A stretch of DNA of 64,000 nucleotides, from NCBI GenBank assembly GCA_003342895.1, contig PTFA01000042.1, positions 868,001 to 932,000 of the forward strand, in the 5' to 3' direction. Positions 49,601-59,200 of the stretch are shown here, piece after piece. Source of the DNA: Casuarius casuarius (taxonomy: Eukaryota > Chordata > Aves > Casuariiformes > Casuariidae). The first letter of the stretch is position 1. The number at the start of each line of letters is the position of its first letter. The notes under the pieces were generated by a model. It was given only the letters and a program-made list of their open reading frames with translations, was not told where the DNA came from and did no database searches. Position numbers and translations under genes: made by a program.

Positions 49601-52600
49601 AAACCAAGTTTTTTTTTAAACAGGGAACAGTCATTTTTAAAGAAAATACACACATGTATGTACATATGCCTACATGCAATATAAATGATCATTCACATCC
49701 CAATAATTTCCAGATGCACATAGGAAGTAGAGTATCAGCATTTATTTAAAATGAGTTCAGATGCTCCACATAATTGTGACAATAAAGTTGAGTTTATTAA
49801 TGTTACTGCTGCAACTGTCAGTAGGTGCCTTACAAAATTCATGTTTGCTAACAAGCTTCTAATATTATTCCACCTTTTAAAAAGAGTAAGTGAAAGCTGT
49901 AATGTCATTCATACCTTCATTATTAGTAGCATTTTCTGTCATTGGGGCAGCAGTACTAGTTCCCGCTGCCATATCCAGGAGAGGCTGAATGATCTCAATT
50001 TTAAACACTCCATTTTTCTGCCAAAGGTTCAGGACACGAACTATTTTACTCTGTTGAAACAAAAGGAAGCATCAACACTAAATAAAGCTTTTCTAATTCA
50101 CAAACTCCCAATTTATCCTCTGTATTTAAGAAGAAAGGGTTGAACAGTATTGGAGTTAAACAGAATCAAGCACGCCTTTTAAACAATCACTTATATTGTC
50201 ACATAGGTCAGCAAGACATTGTATATGGGAAAGATACAAACTGCCAATTTATTTTGCTATCCCCTTTAGTAAAAAACTCCTTGTGCCATTTTTCTTAAGC
50301 TGTTCTGGCCAACCAGAAAACCCAGGTTTGACATACAATACAGGAAGTCAATCATCCCCAACCACTTCTTCACAAAGGGTCATAAAGGAGTGAAACAAAC
50401 AACAAACGCAGCAGGGAAGATAGAGAAAAGGAAGACAAGCTGGAAAAGCCTGATGAATAGAGGGGCAATTATAACAGAAAATACCCTAGTATTTTCTTAA
50501 AGTTAGGGAAAAACTGTCTGCTTGAAATTTTTTCTATTAATTCAATCAATTCTTTGCTGACACCAGAAAACCCATCTCCGTCATTATTTGAAAGATCAGA
50601 AAAGTGTGTGGAAAATATTCTGATTATTGCAGTAAGATTAAATTAGAATCTCTGATTGTCAGCTCCCCGAAAGACTGGAAAGTTAAATGAAGGCCAAAAA
50701 ATGAGTAAATTTAATATTCTTGTTTTCAGTTACATTGTTAAGATTGTTAGAGATTGTTAAAATGACATACACCATCCTCTTTTGATATCAGCCATAGTTA
50801 TTTCATAACTGCAGATCTGTTTGTTTTCATGTGCTGGCAATTCAATAAAGTAAGCACACTACAAATAGCATTACTTCCCTAGTGGAAAGGATCTTAAATT
50901 TATTTTTGCAGTGAGATATCAGGTAGTTCCATAAAGGAGACAGAGAGTCTAATTCATTTAGGTCAACAAAATGGCAACCACAAAGAGAGAAACAAGAAGG
51001 GCCTGCTCTGTTTCACAAGAGTACTACCATAAAATTTTGGAGTATCAGACTTAAGGTCTAAAGGTCTGCAGGTTCCATATAAGAAACTGTAGAGCAGCAA
51101 AGCCTTTGAAAAGCTGTTAAATCAGTTAGGAGGAACATATTTTACTCTTAAAGGATTACAGCTATGAAAACAGGTGAGTAGGTAATTTTCTGCAAACCAC
51201 TCAGCAACTCGTAAAACATACTTTTCTTGGGAGTCTTTTGAAATTGTTCCAACTTAGGGCATAAAAAACATCTTCAGGATACTTTCTGAGGTTCTGCTCT
51301 TTCAGCAAGTAGGGCGAAAGAAAGAAAACTGAGGGCTTAAGTCTTGACAGTGGAGAGTGGCAATGAAATTGTTAAGCATGGGATTTGTAAAGGCTGGAGA
51401 AATCAAGATCACAATTCTGTTAGAAAAGTCCTGGGAGCAGAATCTTTACTGCCCACAACACTGGCACTTCTCCTACACATTCTTCATTTTGGGGGAAAGA
51501 GACACCACCTTCCATAAGTTTTCGTCAAGAAGCCTCAAGAAGAAAAAGGTTTTAGCATAGTCACAAAACATTCATCATTGTTGTTCTGCATGCAGACATT
51601 TGAAGTTACGCAAAGTAATTTTATAGCTAGAATTTAACACCTTTAATAATCTTTCTCAGCATGTTTTATCATCTCACATAGTAACACACACTGCAACTGA
51701 CGTAGAGAATCACCAAATTAGCTTTCACAAGTGGAAACTCCTAAGTAATGCTGTTATCAATTCACAACAATACTTGATAAATTATAGTTATACCTTGTCT
51801 TCAGATGGACAGAGATACAAATACTGGAATGTTGCGGTAATATTTTTAGAGAATCTTGGCCCAAAAACATCCTTGTCCGTTCCAAACTGGTGACGAGACT
51901 GACGAACAATAGAGTCAATGACATACAATCCAGGGACTTTATATTCTGGTTTGCACTGAAAACATAAAAATAATTCTCCATTATGCAGTGATACTAATAA
52001 GGTAACATGCCTTAGCTCTCTACAAGAGATCGTGCTCTCTATACTTACAGCATACTTGATAGAACAAAACAGTTTTAATTTCTCTCTAGAACTATAACAC
52101 CAACAAAAGATGTCTATTTTGAAACACAAATTTTACCATCTTTTATATGAAAACAAATATTTAAATACATTCAAAAGGGAGCAATGCTTGTTAACACACT
52201 GCTATTATCTAAGGACAACAAAAAAGTGAACTGTAATACCGTGCTCACATGCAAATTTCTACAAAAAGTTGTAAGACTCAATGTTATCTTAATTAAGAAG
52301 AAATCGGTATGAGGCTTCATGAGTTAAAATGACAAATACGTAAGAAAAGGTTTAAGAATCTTAACTTAAAAAAGCTTTCAATTTAGTCAAACAGCTATTC
52401 AAATGTGTAAAATTCTAACAAACCAGGATTTCCTCCCTCAGTTCCTAAATAACCATGGCCTTTTTTGCTATTAACTAGCATTACTAATAATATCTATTGG
52501 CAGAAGCAGTGAATATCTTATCTGTAGATTGTATTTATTTATTTTTACCTTTTTGATAAACTTCTCTACAATCTGGACAACATGCTTGTAGAGCTGGAAA

Positions 52601-53286
52601 AGAAATAGATAAATTAATTTATCATCTACTTGACACTGCTGCATCGCTTCAGAAATTTTTTTAGTTCTTTGTGCTTACTACCAGTTAGGAAGGACTACAA
52701 ACAAAATATTGCACTCATGTTCTGGAAACAAACAGCACACAGTTAATCAAGCATTGAGAAAAAGATTTCATGGAGGGAAAGGACTGGGACAAGTCATTCT
52801 TTCTGTTAGAAGTGTTTCAGCATGTACCCAAAAGAAACTGCTTTCAGGGTATTAGTGGCAACTTTGGGGGTTTACTTTCTAAGAAAGACCTCTAATATGA
52901 TGAGGTGCAGTTGCATGCTGCAACATTTTAAGTTTTGTCACATAGAAATCACAACACCACAGTGGATATAGCATTAGAAAGCAAAGACTCAAAAAATCAA
53001 ACTGTCATTATGCTACTAGCCTAAAACCAAAAGATGATGTTCACCACCCACTTGTTTCTACAAAACATTCTTAAAGCCAACTAGAAGATAACATCCACAA
53101 AGCTATGGAGACTGGAAAATCCAGAAATGCATTTATCTCGGATGTAAAATAATAAAAATATTGCTACTATTACGGTTTCATTTTTGTTTTATTGTACGTT
53201 ACCTTAATAGCTTTAATGGCAGCTTTTGTGATGAGAATCATTTTTGCTCGGGAAATAGGAGGTTTCATCTCCATGAGTGAAAAGAG
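18650..53286 (-). CDS. SCAF4: SR-related CTD-associated factor 4, 5'-partial, 19 visible exons
   Basis: The exons listed separately join in frame to 3,198 bases, 1,065 residues plus stop. Exon 1, expected to encode about 10 N-terminal residues, is outside the window. SCAF4 binds the phosphorylated C-terminal domain of RNA polymerase II and nascent RNA and, with SCAF8, suppresses use of early poly(A) sites. Order of domains: CTD-interacting domain (about visible residues 1-130), Q/P-rich region with the QQILQTFQQ stretch, RS-rich block (about 405-455), one RRM (about 468-540, RNP2 TLWVGQL, RNP1 RGCAYIVMV), long proline-rich region, and a charged RD/RE-rich tail ending in APR. All donors are GT and all acceptors AG. 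It is shorter than mammalian SCAF4 (about 1,147) because an Ala-rich and a Q/P-rich stretch are missing. The gene looks intact. Confidence 0.97.
19510..19544. repeat. (AAAT)n microsatellite
   Basis: About nine uninterrupted AAAT units. On the SCAF4 strand this is a TTTA array 22-56 bases upstream of the last exon, the region that should hold the branch point and polypyrimidine tract. Confidence 0.95.
19621..19682. repeat. (GT)31 microsatellite
   Basis: 31 perfect GT units followed by a purine-pyrimidine alternating tail (acgtctacgcgcgcacgcaca) that could adopt Z-DNA. On the SCAF4 strand it is (CA)31, 133 bases upstream of the last exon. CA repeats are known hnRNP L binding sites. Confidence 0.97.
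19690..27400. other. SCAF4 intron 19
   Basis: 7.9-kb intron between exons 19 and 20. Apart from the two microsatellites at its 3' end and a C-run at 19957-19966, I see AT-rich DNA with no coding exon or recognisable repeat. Confidence 0.55.
27416..27604 (-). CDS. SCAF4: SCAF4 exon 19
   Basis: Completes Ser and encodes TAAGVNEDTTKDASVGNPIP to TQAIPLL plus one base. The NEDTTKD...GNPIPTVVSG block matches human SCAF4. Acceptor gttcttag, donor CTTG|gtaagt. Confidence 0.95.
27703..27783 (-). CDS. SCAF4: SCAF4 exon 18 (proline-rich)
   Basis: Completes Gly, then FLPPGPPPPITPPVSVPHTP to NIPN, ending in one base of Ser. Acceptor cttatag, donor AATT|gtaagt. Confidence 0.94.
27915..28077 (-). CDS. SCAF4: SCAF4 exon 17 (proline-rich)
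   Basis: Encodes VPPHPSGPPVVGALQPPAF to NPMHLPP plus one base, including a run of seven prolines (GVPPPPPPPFLRPGF). A likely ligand for WW/SH3-type domains, by inference. Acceptor tttttgtag, donor CCAG|gtatat. Confidence 0.96.
28704..28980 (+). repeat. LTR-like direct repeat, left copy
   Basis: Shares the ordered words aggccc, actactgga, the gacagataaca block, tgacaaaagt, ttttgcaggtggttaa and ggaataccata with the right copy, with substitutions and small gaps. The downstream part beyond 28980 no longer aligns by eye. Confidence 0.65.
30618..30920 (+). pseudogene. Env-like transmembrane remnant
   Basis: A 100-codon open frame. Residues about 14-29 form a hydrophobic membrane-anchor-like helix, followed by cysteines 30 and 33 and a polar tail that ends in the polypurine tract. 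Its position immediately upstream of the tract and the 3' LTR copy is where env ends in retroviruses. No upstream env ectodomain is recognisable, so it is a fragment. Confidence 0.4.
30888..30898 (+). other. Polypurine tract of the LTR element
   Basis: AAGTGGGGGGA, followed at 30899 by tattagg, a plausible degraded LTR start (canonical TG). Its position 5' of the right-hand repeat copy orients the element on the + strand. Confidence 0.5.
30931..31216 (+). repeat. LTR-like direct repeat, right copy
   Basis: Right copy of the 280-base block. It continues into DNA up to about 31700 that may be the rest of the LTR, but its end is not resolved. Confidence 0.65.
31710..33570. other. Rest of SCAF4 intron 16
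   Basis: AT-rich intron DNA between the LTR element and exon 16. I see no exon, structured RNA or recognisable repeat in it. Confidence 0.5.
33583..33737 (-). CDS. SCAF4: SCAF4 exon 16
   Basis: Completes Glu and encodes WKGIPKKSENEVAQNGGAE to ITVPPPQ, including the alternating KALPVPIPVPMPAP stretch. Acceptor caacatag, donor CAG|gtgaga. The following intron is 5.5 kb and contains an endogenous-retrovirus-like insertion. Confidence 0.95.
35338..35494 (-). CDS. SCAF4: SCAF4 exon 15
   Basis: Encodes IAWALNKGIKPDYKQYWDVE to NETLSP plus one base. This highly conserved block directly follows the RRM in SCAF4 and SCAF8. Acceptor tttccccaag, donor CCAG|gtaaaa. Confidence 0.97.
36189..36302 (-). CDS. 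SCAF4: SCAF4 exon 14 (RRM second half)
   Basis: 38 codons, MIPPRGCAYIVMVHRQDAYR to NQKSIK, with the RNP1 strand RGCAYIVMV. Acceptor acaaacag, donor AAG|gtattt. Confidence 0.97.
37385..37485 (-). CDS. SCAF4: SCAF4 exon 13 (RRM first half)
   Basis: Encodes CSTTLWVGQLDKRTTQQDV to PIESIN. LWVGQL is RNP2 of the RNA-recognition motif. It begins by completing a Val codon. Acceptor attgtag, donor AAT|gtaagt. Confidence 0.97.
37500..39680. other. SCAF4 intron 12
   Basis: 2.2-kb intron between the RS-encoding exon and the first RRM exon. I see nothing in it beyond AT-rich DNA. Confidence 0.5.
39689..39879 (-). CDS. SCAF4: SCAF4 exon 12 (RS and RE repeats)
   Basis: Encodes SPKRRRSRSGSRSRRSR... then the RERERERERR run and SKGLPQIKSETVS. 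The RS/RE-rich block gives the protein its SR-related name and probably drives nuclear localisation and contacts with splicing factors. A CT-rich tract (39928-39960 on the - strand) lies upstream of the acceptor. Donor AGTG|gtaagt. Confidence 0.96.
39928..39960 (-). promoter_or_regulatory. SCAF4: CT-rich tract upstream of the RS-encoding exon
   Basis: On the SCAF4 strand a 33-base stretch of nearly pure CTCTCT/TTTCTC lies about 50-80 bases before exon 12. Such tracts are classic PTB sites; the sequence next to the acceptor itself (ttgttgtttaaactag) is only moderately pyrimidine-rich. Regulation is inference. Confidence 0.4.
41324..41409 (-). CDS. SCAF4: SCAF4 exon 11 (start of RS region)
   Basis: Encodes DMEVEQPPIQEGKRHVSDSR to SRSRSAS, ending in two bases of Arg. 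The first RS dipeptides appear here. Acceptor tattttag, donor AAG|gtaaat. Confidence 0.95.
42184..42201. repeat. Perfect 18-bp palindrome
   Basis: ACCTGTGATATCACAGGT is its own reverse complement, within SCAF4 intron 10. Unlike the AT palindrome at 2028 it is not simple-sequence. Function unknown. Confidence 0.6.
42987..43154 (-). CDS. SCAF4: SCAF4 exon 10
   Basis: 56 codons, VPLPPNGQMPGFGLLPTP to HMQKTHQQ. Proline-rich and phase 0 at both ends. Acceptor ccctgaag, donor CAG|gtgagg. Confidence 0.95.
43511..43619 (-). CDS. SCAF4: SCAF4 exon 9
   Basis: Completes a Phe codon and encodes GFPGEGMQQP...QQDPMRHQ, rich in Gln, Met and Pro. Acceptor tggttttag; donor CAG|gtaact. The start was chosen because it restores human FGFPGDGM in frame. 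Confidence 0.93.
44561..44699 (-). repeat. Ancient MIR-like SINE fragment
   Basis: The order ctacctcat, ttcccatctgt..aatagggaaaatg, cattaaagtgctt, cagtaag follows the antisense MIR core (cctcagtttccccatctgtaaaatggg and so on). Strongly diverged; by eye only. Confidence 0.4.
45361..45461 (-). CDS. SCAF4: SCAF4 exon 8
   Basis: Encodes KLLDRFDYDDEPEAVEDSKK... to SISQPA plus two bases of Phe. The acidic DYDDEPEAVE motif is conserved, but the Ala/Pro-rich stretch that follows in human is almost absent. Donor CCAGCTTT|gtaagt. Confidence 0.93.
45823..45999 (-). CDS. SCAF4: SCAF4 exon 7 (Q-rich)
   Basis: 59 codons, LQQILQTFQQPPKPQ... to PPEQKTSFDK. Glutamine/proline-rich with MAQVQAITAQLK. Acceptor tatcctgtag is preceded, 32 bases away, by a run of 17 A on the - strand, which makes its upstream region unusually purine-rich. 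Donor AAG|gtaagt. Confidence 0.95.
47189..47328 (-). CDS. SCAF4: SCAF4 exon 6
   Basis: Encodes SPPPPAKVPSEPP... to AQLFQTTQGQQ after completing a split Gly codon. A proline-rich linker then the conserved SSDAFAAVAQLFQ stretch. Acceptor ctttcag, donor CAG|gtaacc. Confidence 0.95.
47340..49900. other. SCAF4 intron 5
   Basis: 2.6-kb intron with T-runs and A-runs (for example 48652-48667). No exon or recognisable element. Confidence 0.5.
49915..50050 (-). CDS. SCAF4: SCAF4 exon 5 (end of CID)
   Basis: Encodes SKIVRVLNLWQKNGVFKIE...NATNNE plus one base of Gly. Completes the last CID helices, then enters a low-complexity linker. Acceptor gtttcaacag, donor GAAG|gtatga. Confidence 0.96.
51794..51955 (-). 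CDS. SCAF4: SCAF4 exon 4 (CID core)
   Basis: 54 codons, CKPEYKVPGLYVIDSIVRQ through LYLCPSEDK. The YVIDSIVR helix contributes to binding of the phosphorylated polymerase CTD in this family. Almost unchanged from mammals (FGTDKD here, FGADKD in human). Confidence 0.97.
52549..52593 (-). CDS. SCAF4: SCAF4 exon 3 (CID)
   Basis: A 45-base exon encoding LYKHVVQIVEKFIKK, a CID helix. Acceptor cttttccag, donor AAG|gtaaaa. Phase 0 at both ends. Its 15-residue peptide is the same as I recall for human SCAF4. Confidence 0.95.
53203..53286 (-). CDS. SCAF4: SCAF4 exon 2 (CID start)
   Basis: 28 codons beginning LFSLMEMKPPISRAKM, first helices of the CTD-interacting domain. Acceptor ctgttag, donor AAG|gtaacg. 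Both ends are phase 0. Human has Asp where this has Glu (SLMD/SLME). Confidence 0.95.
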
Positions 53287-56200
53287 CTAACAGAGACAAA
53301 AAGAAATATTAAAAATCTATTCTGAAGTTTGAACAATTAAACAAAAAGACAGTATTTCAGACAACTGTTACTGACATTCCACACTACTCGGTGCTGGCCC
53401 TTGAAACGAAGGGACTAACAGGCAGAGCTTTCTAAGTAACGTTCAAAGCTGTTTTCCTTGTGAACTAACCCACATCTACTAATTTACAAGCCTTTGATAA
53501 GGCTGCTGTCAAAGTTCTATTTATGTCTAACAACAGCTAACTGGTAAGTTATGGTTTAGGAAGTCCCCATTTTAAAGAAACAACATAAAGCAGAATAAAG
53601 TGTAGTTTGATTTAAATTAGGTGAGTATCTGTTTAACAAAAAGAAATAAGATGGCCCTATAGACATCAAGACTGGTATATGCCTTTAGTTAGTTTGCATA
53701 CAAGTGTTACTGCAAACTTATCCATCAAGATGACCAAATCAATACTAAGTTTTTAAATTATCCTGCCATATACAGGCATTGCAAATGTCTTTAATGGAGA
53801 TATTTACTATGTAGTTTGCTACGAACGTACCATGTTACTATTAACTATATCAATTGTTTTGGAGAATCCTCTTAACTATTCTCCATACCAGTGTCACCAG
53901 TGGAAAAGTTAATTCCTTAAGGCCAAAGCTTTCAAATGTGACTGGTCTTTAAGAAGGACAATTTGAGGCATTCTGTCAACCTGACTTACAGGATTCATTA
54001 CAATCTAGTTTCTTCAAACATAGTCCACATATGCAATTTCCACAGAGTTTTAATCATACCAGAAGTTAGGAAGAGCATGGTTCTGCTAAGACCATTAAGA
54101 ACAAAAAGGGAATCATAAGTACTAGATTAAAATACTCAATAAAAAAATTTAGGTCTGAATTCACAGAAGGCATATTCCATATTCAAAACATATAGAATAC
54201 AGGTAGGATAAATAAGTTCTTCTAATATGAGCATGAATCTAAGTGGAAAAAAAATCCAAACTTCATAGTCACAAATGGCATCACCACAACTTACATCTCC
54301 CACATGAAGACTCCATTACAAAACACTTCCATAAAGTTTTGAACGGAAATGCCCAGTTTTGAAGAAATGCCCAAGCATTTCTAAGAAAACACCACTCTGT
54401 CATGCAGTACTGACAATGATCCCGAACACAAGTATTAACCTCACATTTTACAAACTGAAAGAAGTTAGGACTTGCACATATAACCATCAGAGCTGGTAAA
54501 ACACCCATGTGGGCAACACAGAGAGGGGAGGTAACAGAGCACTAGTTTCTCAAGTCCATAGCACCAATGAAACAGGGCAATGTCCTTATTGCACTTGGCT
54601 TTATGTAGCAGCATTTTAAGAGGACAGGGAAATGGAAGATTTTTTTTTGGCAGGGGAGGGGGAGGGTTGCTTTTAAACAGTAGCCCTACAGCCAGCCCCT
54701 CATACACGCACATACACAAGAAGGAACCAAAATCCCACGTACATTTCACCACTTTCCAGACTAGTCTGCTTCCTCTGGGCCCACAGTGAATTGTATATAT
54801 TCCATAACCTGCTGTGATAATCTCACATCGTAGAATAACTGATTGCAAAAATTACACCATATGCCATACTATGTTTTTATTTTGTAGTGTGAACGCTTTT
54901 GTTCTACCGTCCGCAGAACTGGAAGCACAATCTGCTTTGGCTTGGCAGGACGGTTTTCTCCAAGCTTATTTCCCATCTTCCAAGCAGAAAGAGAAGCTGT
55001 ACCTTTCCACTACTTTTAACTCTTCCTTCTATCTTATAGCTCACGATTCACTGCTCCAGTTGATTAAGTATTATTTTGTGTTCTTCCCATAAACATAACT
55101 AACAGCTATTTAGCTGTTGCTTACTAAAGGCAGAACCCTTAGATTGTCGTGATTTGTGTAATGCAAAAAGCACATACAGAGATCTTCAGTATTCCTATAC
55201 TTGCATAATTTTTTATCTTAAAATTTTCCCAGCAAATCATAGAAAAATTGCTTTGCATTACATCATTTGATTCTACTTTTCACAATAAAATACAGAAAAA
55301 ATAGAGCCCCGAATACTGGCCAAAAATGTGATAAATAACTTAGCATAAAGTAAAAATAAGAGAATAAAAGTATTTTCCTTTGATGGTGTAAAGGAAAGTA
55401 AGATGCCAATCAAAAATTGATCTCTTATTTTTCTATTAATTTAATGTTCCAAGATACTTCTGAAGTGGCCAACTTGCACAGATTTATCCCCTGTCTCAGT
55501 TAAGGGAAAAAAAACCAAAGTAAATACATTTATGCACAGGATGACAGAATTACATCCAACAACTTAAAGGCAAGTAAAGTGATAACAGAACTTTCAGCGA
55601 ACCAAAACAAAAGCTTTATACGAATAAAATACAAGGAGTAAGAAAAAAGATACTTACTTTTTTAGTTACTGTCTTAACTCACTTTCTTAAATCTCCTATT
55701 CCAGGAGATATGAATGAAGAAAAACTGTCCTTCCAGACAGTGGTAGCCAGATATTCTGGTCAATACCAACATGAAGTCAAGACCATGACCTCTCATTACT
55801 AATCTCCACAAAAGGCAAGTTCCAGTGCCAGAATGCTTGATTTTTAAAGCCATTCAAGCCATAAAACATACTACAGGATAACATCCCTGCTTGTTCAGAA
55901 ATCATGGCATGGCCAAGTAAAATCTGTCAGATGAAAGACAGAAGGAGAAGAAAAGTGTTCATGATGTGACTCATTAAAAAAATAGTAATTTTAATTTTGA
56001 ATTATATTTCTTTAGATTAAGTGCAAAGAGCCATGATGAACAAAGTCAACATTAACATTAAAACTGGAAAATCTGTTTAAGAGGTAATGACAGACAAAAA
56101 GAAAGAAAGAAGGAAAAGATCAACAAACCAATAAAAGGCCTGAAAAATGAGATGGATCACGGAAAGAATGGACCAACGTTTCATGAAAGGCACACCACGT

Positions 56201-59200
56201 CCTTTCCATTGCACACCAAGCAGCACCCGGCCCTTTAGAAAAAGGAGCCAGTCCCATATCGCAAGAACAAAGGCGGCAGTATCAAGGTGCCACTTTGGCA
56301 TTCGTACTTCAGGAATACAACTGAAAAGAATCAGGAACCTGGGAGCACTCATAACTAGACAGAAGATGATAATAAACAAGTGGCAGCAAAAAAAAAAGAA
56401 AAAAAAAGTGCCTAAAGTGCCTGAAAAGAAGGTATCCCAAGAATGATGTAACAACAGGGGAATAAAAGAATCCAAGAAGCAACAAACTGCCAGAGGGCAG
56501 GAAGAAGGGAATTCGGCTAGATGCACTGAAGTAGCAAGGGAGGATGCAATAAACAATATGGTAGCTCGGAGAAGCCATTAATTAAAGAACATGAGAGGCT
56601 GGAACTGAGGCTAATAAGCCACAAATAAACAAGAGCTTTGGAAGAACAGGACTGAGCAGATCATTGTAAATTGTTCCTTTGCTGTTACAGACAGCACTCT
56701 GGGCAACAGCAACAAAAACATAGTAAGAGCAATGAGGTCAGTACATGCAGATATTTCCAGGGAGTAAAGCTCAGAATGAACTATTGCTAAAACACACATC
56801 AAACCAAAATGCAAATATATTTGAAATATCTACATTTATACATATATAGATGTATTCCTGACCTCTCATCACACACGACCCTATCACTATCTTCTGGAAT
56901 AGCACATCAAAATCAAAAAAATCAAAAACTTGTTGTCTTTTTAAATCTTCATACGCTTTTTAGACTAGCAAATAACTATTTTAAAGATGACTTTTATTTA
57001 GTTTTCAGTATCGTAGTTACAAGTGTAACAAAAACATGTTTTAAAGAAGAAAAAGGCAAATCTAAATATTTAACAACCTTAGTAGTTCCTCATGAAATTT
57101 CAGTGTCAGATTGGAAAATTTTTCAGTAAGACTACTTCTGTGTACTTTACATCTGCATATATTCACCTAGACTTGTGTCCTCTTTCATGTACATACATTT
57201 CCCACATTAATATATGCAAAAAAAGCCTATTTTTCAGAAGAATATCCTTTCAATAATACTGAAAGGTATCTAATTTATCAAAGGGCATCAAGACCAGCTA
57301 AAGCAGCAAACTAGATGCAAAAAGCTACACTTTACTTAAAAAAAAAAAAAAAATCAATGAAATTTGAAAGACATAGAAAAGGCAACAACAACTTGCAGCT
57401 TGGGAACTTTTTCCACCTACTTCTTCACAACAGGAGTCTTTCCGTGGAATGCTCTGCCCTGTAAAGCTTGGCCTGCTAGGAAATGACTTCTCTCTCTAAC
57501 ACCACGTTCTTACTGACCATAACTGGATTTCTGGAGAAAACAAGCAGCTTCACAGTTGCTCCCTTCCACCCTTTCCCTCCTAGTGACACCCCTGGTTAAT
57601 GAAATAAGCAACACCCTTCCTCACACAGTGACACCGCTAGTTGATGAAATAACCGGAGATGGATCCAAACTCCTATTTCTGCTGTCTACTGCCCCGCAAC
57701 CCATTCCTTTGTCAGTAAAAACTACCCTAGCAATCAAGTTAAGACACTGAGGAAAGGTGGGTTTCAGCACTGAGCAACAAAAGAAAGCCCTGTTTACTAG
57801 GATGCGGAGCACAGTAGGGCAAGAGAAGGCAGCGGAAAAGAGATGAAGCGAAATGTCCTTTTTAAGCAAGGACTAACCTAAGGACTATTCAAGACTTGCT
57901 TCTTTATTCAGTTCTGATAATTTCAGTAGTTTAAAGAGAATTCTCTCCTGTTGTCTACGTGGATCCTTTCATACACTAGGGAAAAACAATATAGAAAAAC
58001 TAGGAAAAAGGTTTAGCCGCAAAATGTTATGAAAAGGAACCTCTACTGTTTTAGGTACAATAGTCTTACAGGTTCAAAGTAATATGAAAAATGCACTTTT
58101 ATTTTACACAAGCTCTAGCATTTCAATTTAAGAAGAACTTTGAAACACATTTCTGGAACCTCCCTCCTTATATTTGAAAGTCTATGTAATGTGGCAGCAC
58201 TGGGGGAACACCATGTCTTTAAAAAGGAATCTCCTCTTTGTCACTGCTGTATCAACCCATGTACAACAAAAAAAGTTAAAGTACAAAACTGCCTACTAAA
58301 CTCAAGCCACAATACAAAACAATGATTCAAGACTATGCCTGCATACTTTTCACAGCAATACAGAAGCACAGAACAAAAAAATCTGTAATGCCAAAAACTT
58401 CTAAAGTGGAAGAATCACCTGCTCATTTTCAGGCTTAGTAATTTAGTAACAAAGAGGAGCCACTCTTCAAATCTTACTGCATAGCATCAGGGACACTAAC
58501 TGTATTGCCTGCTATTCAGAGAGCAAGCTAGTAAGCACCCCCAAATTAAAACTCAAGGTAAAGTGTAGAAGTACTGTAGAGAGCAAGTGGCAGGAGATGA
58601 AGTAAGAGTAAGCAGGTTTTCCACCTCAAACTGCAGAACCTGTCCAAATTCACATCCAAGCCCTGGGTAAGGTATTCTGGGAGGAGTAAGAACCAAATTA
58701 TTCATTGTGCCATTCTATAGTTTACTCCTTTTGAGGGTCTATTTTACATAGAAGCATGAGAACCATGGGGTTTTGAAGCAAAGGGGAGAATGAGTGTTTT
58801 CCTTTTACCCACAGCCTTGCCTTAGAACCCTAAAGAGACAGCACATCTGGGCACAGCACGCCTTAAAAACAAGAGCAAGGCAAAATGTGGGAATCGTGTC
58901 AGCTTCTTTTTGTTACTGAGGTCATTACAGGAAAATCAAAACCAGGCAGTGATAGGTGCAGGCCCCCAGAGAGGGAATGGGGCACCACAAAAAAGATACA
59001 AGACACAAGGTGAGGGAAAAACCCAGCTCTTGCACTTCCCAAGCCTGCAACTACTTGGAAAGAAGTGAAATAGTATCACCCAGGGATAAGCCCCTGGCAC
59101 AGAAGAGAACAAATCAGGGGTCTTTTGTTGTGTCTCAAGCTTGATGTATGATCTTAGGTCTACTTACCTGTTTCCAGTATGAAGTAACATGGTAGGAAAG

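Noticed and set aside
56077..56556. 159-codon Phe/Leu-rich reverse-strand frame looking like a membrane protein
   Set aside because: Arises from A-rich tracts read in reverse (poly-Lys on the opposite strand); no family resemblance and inside SCAF4 intron 1.
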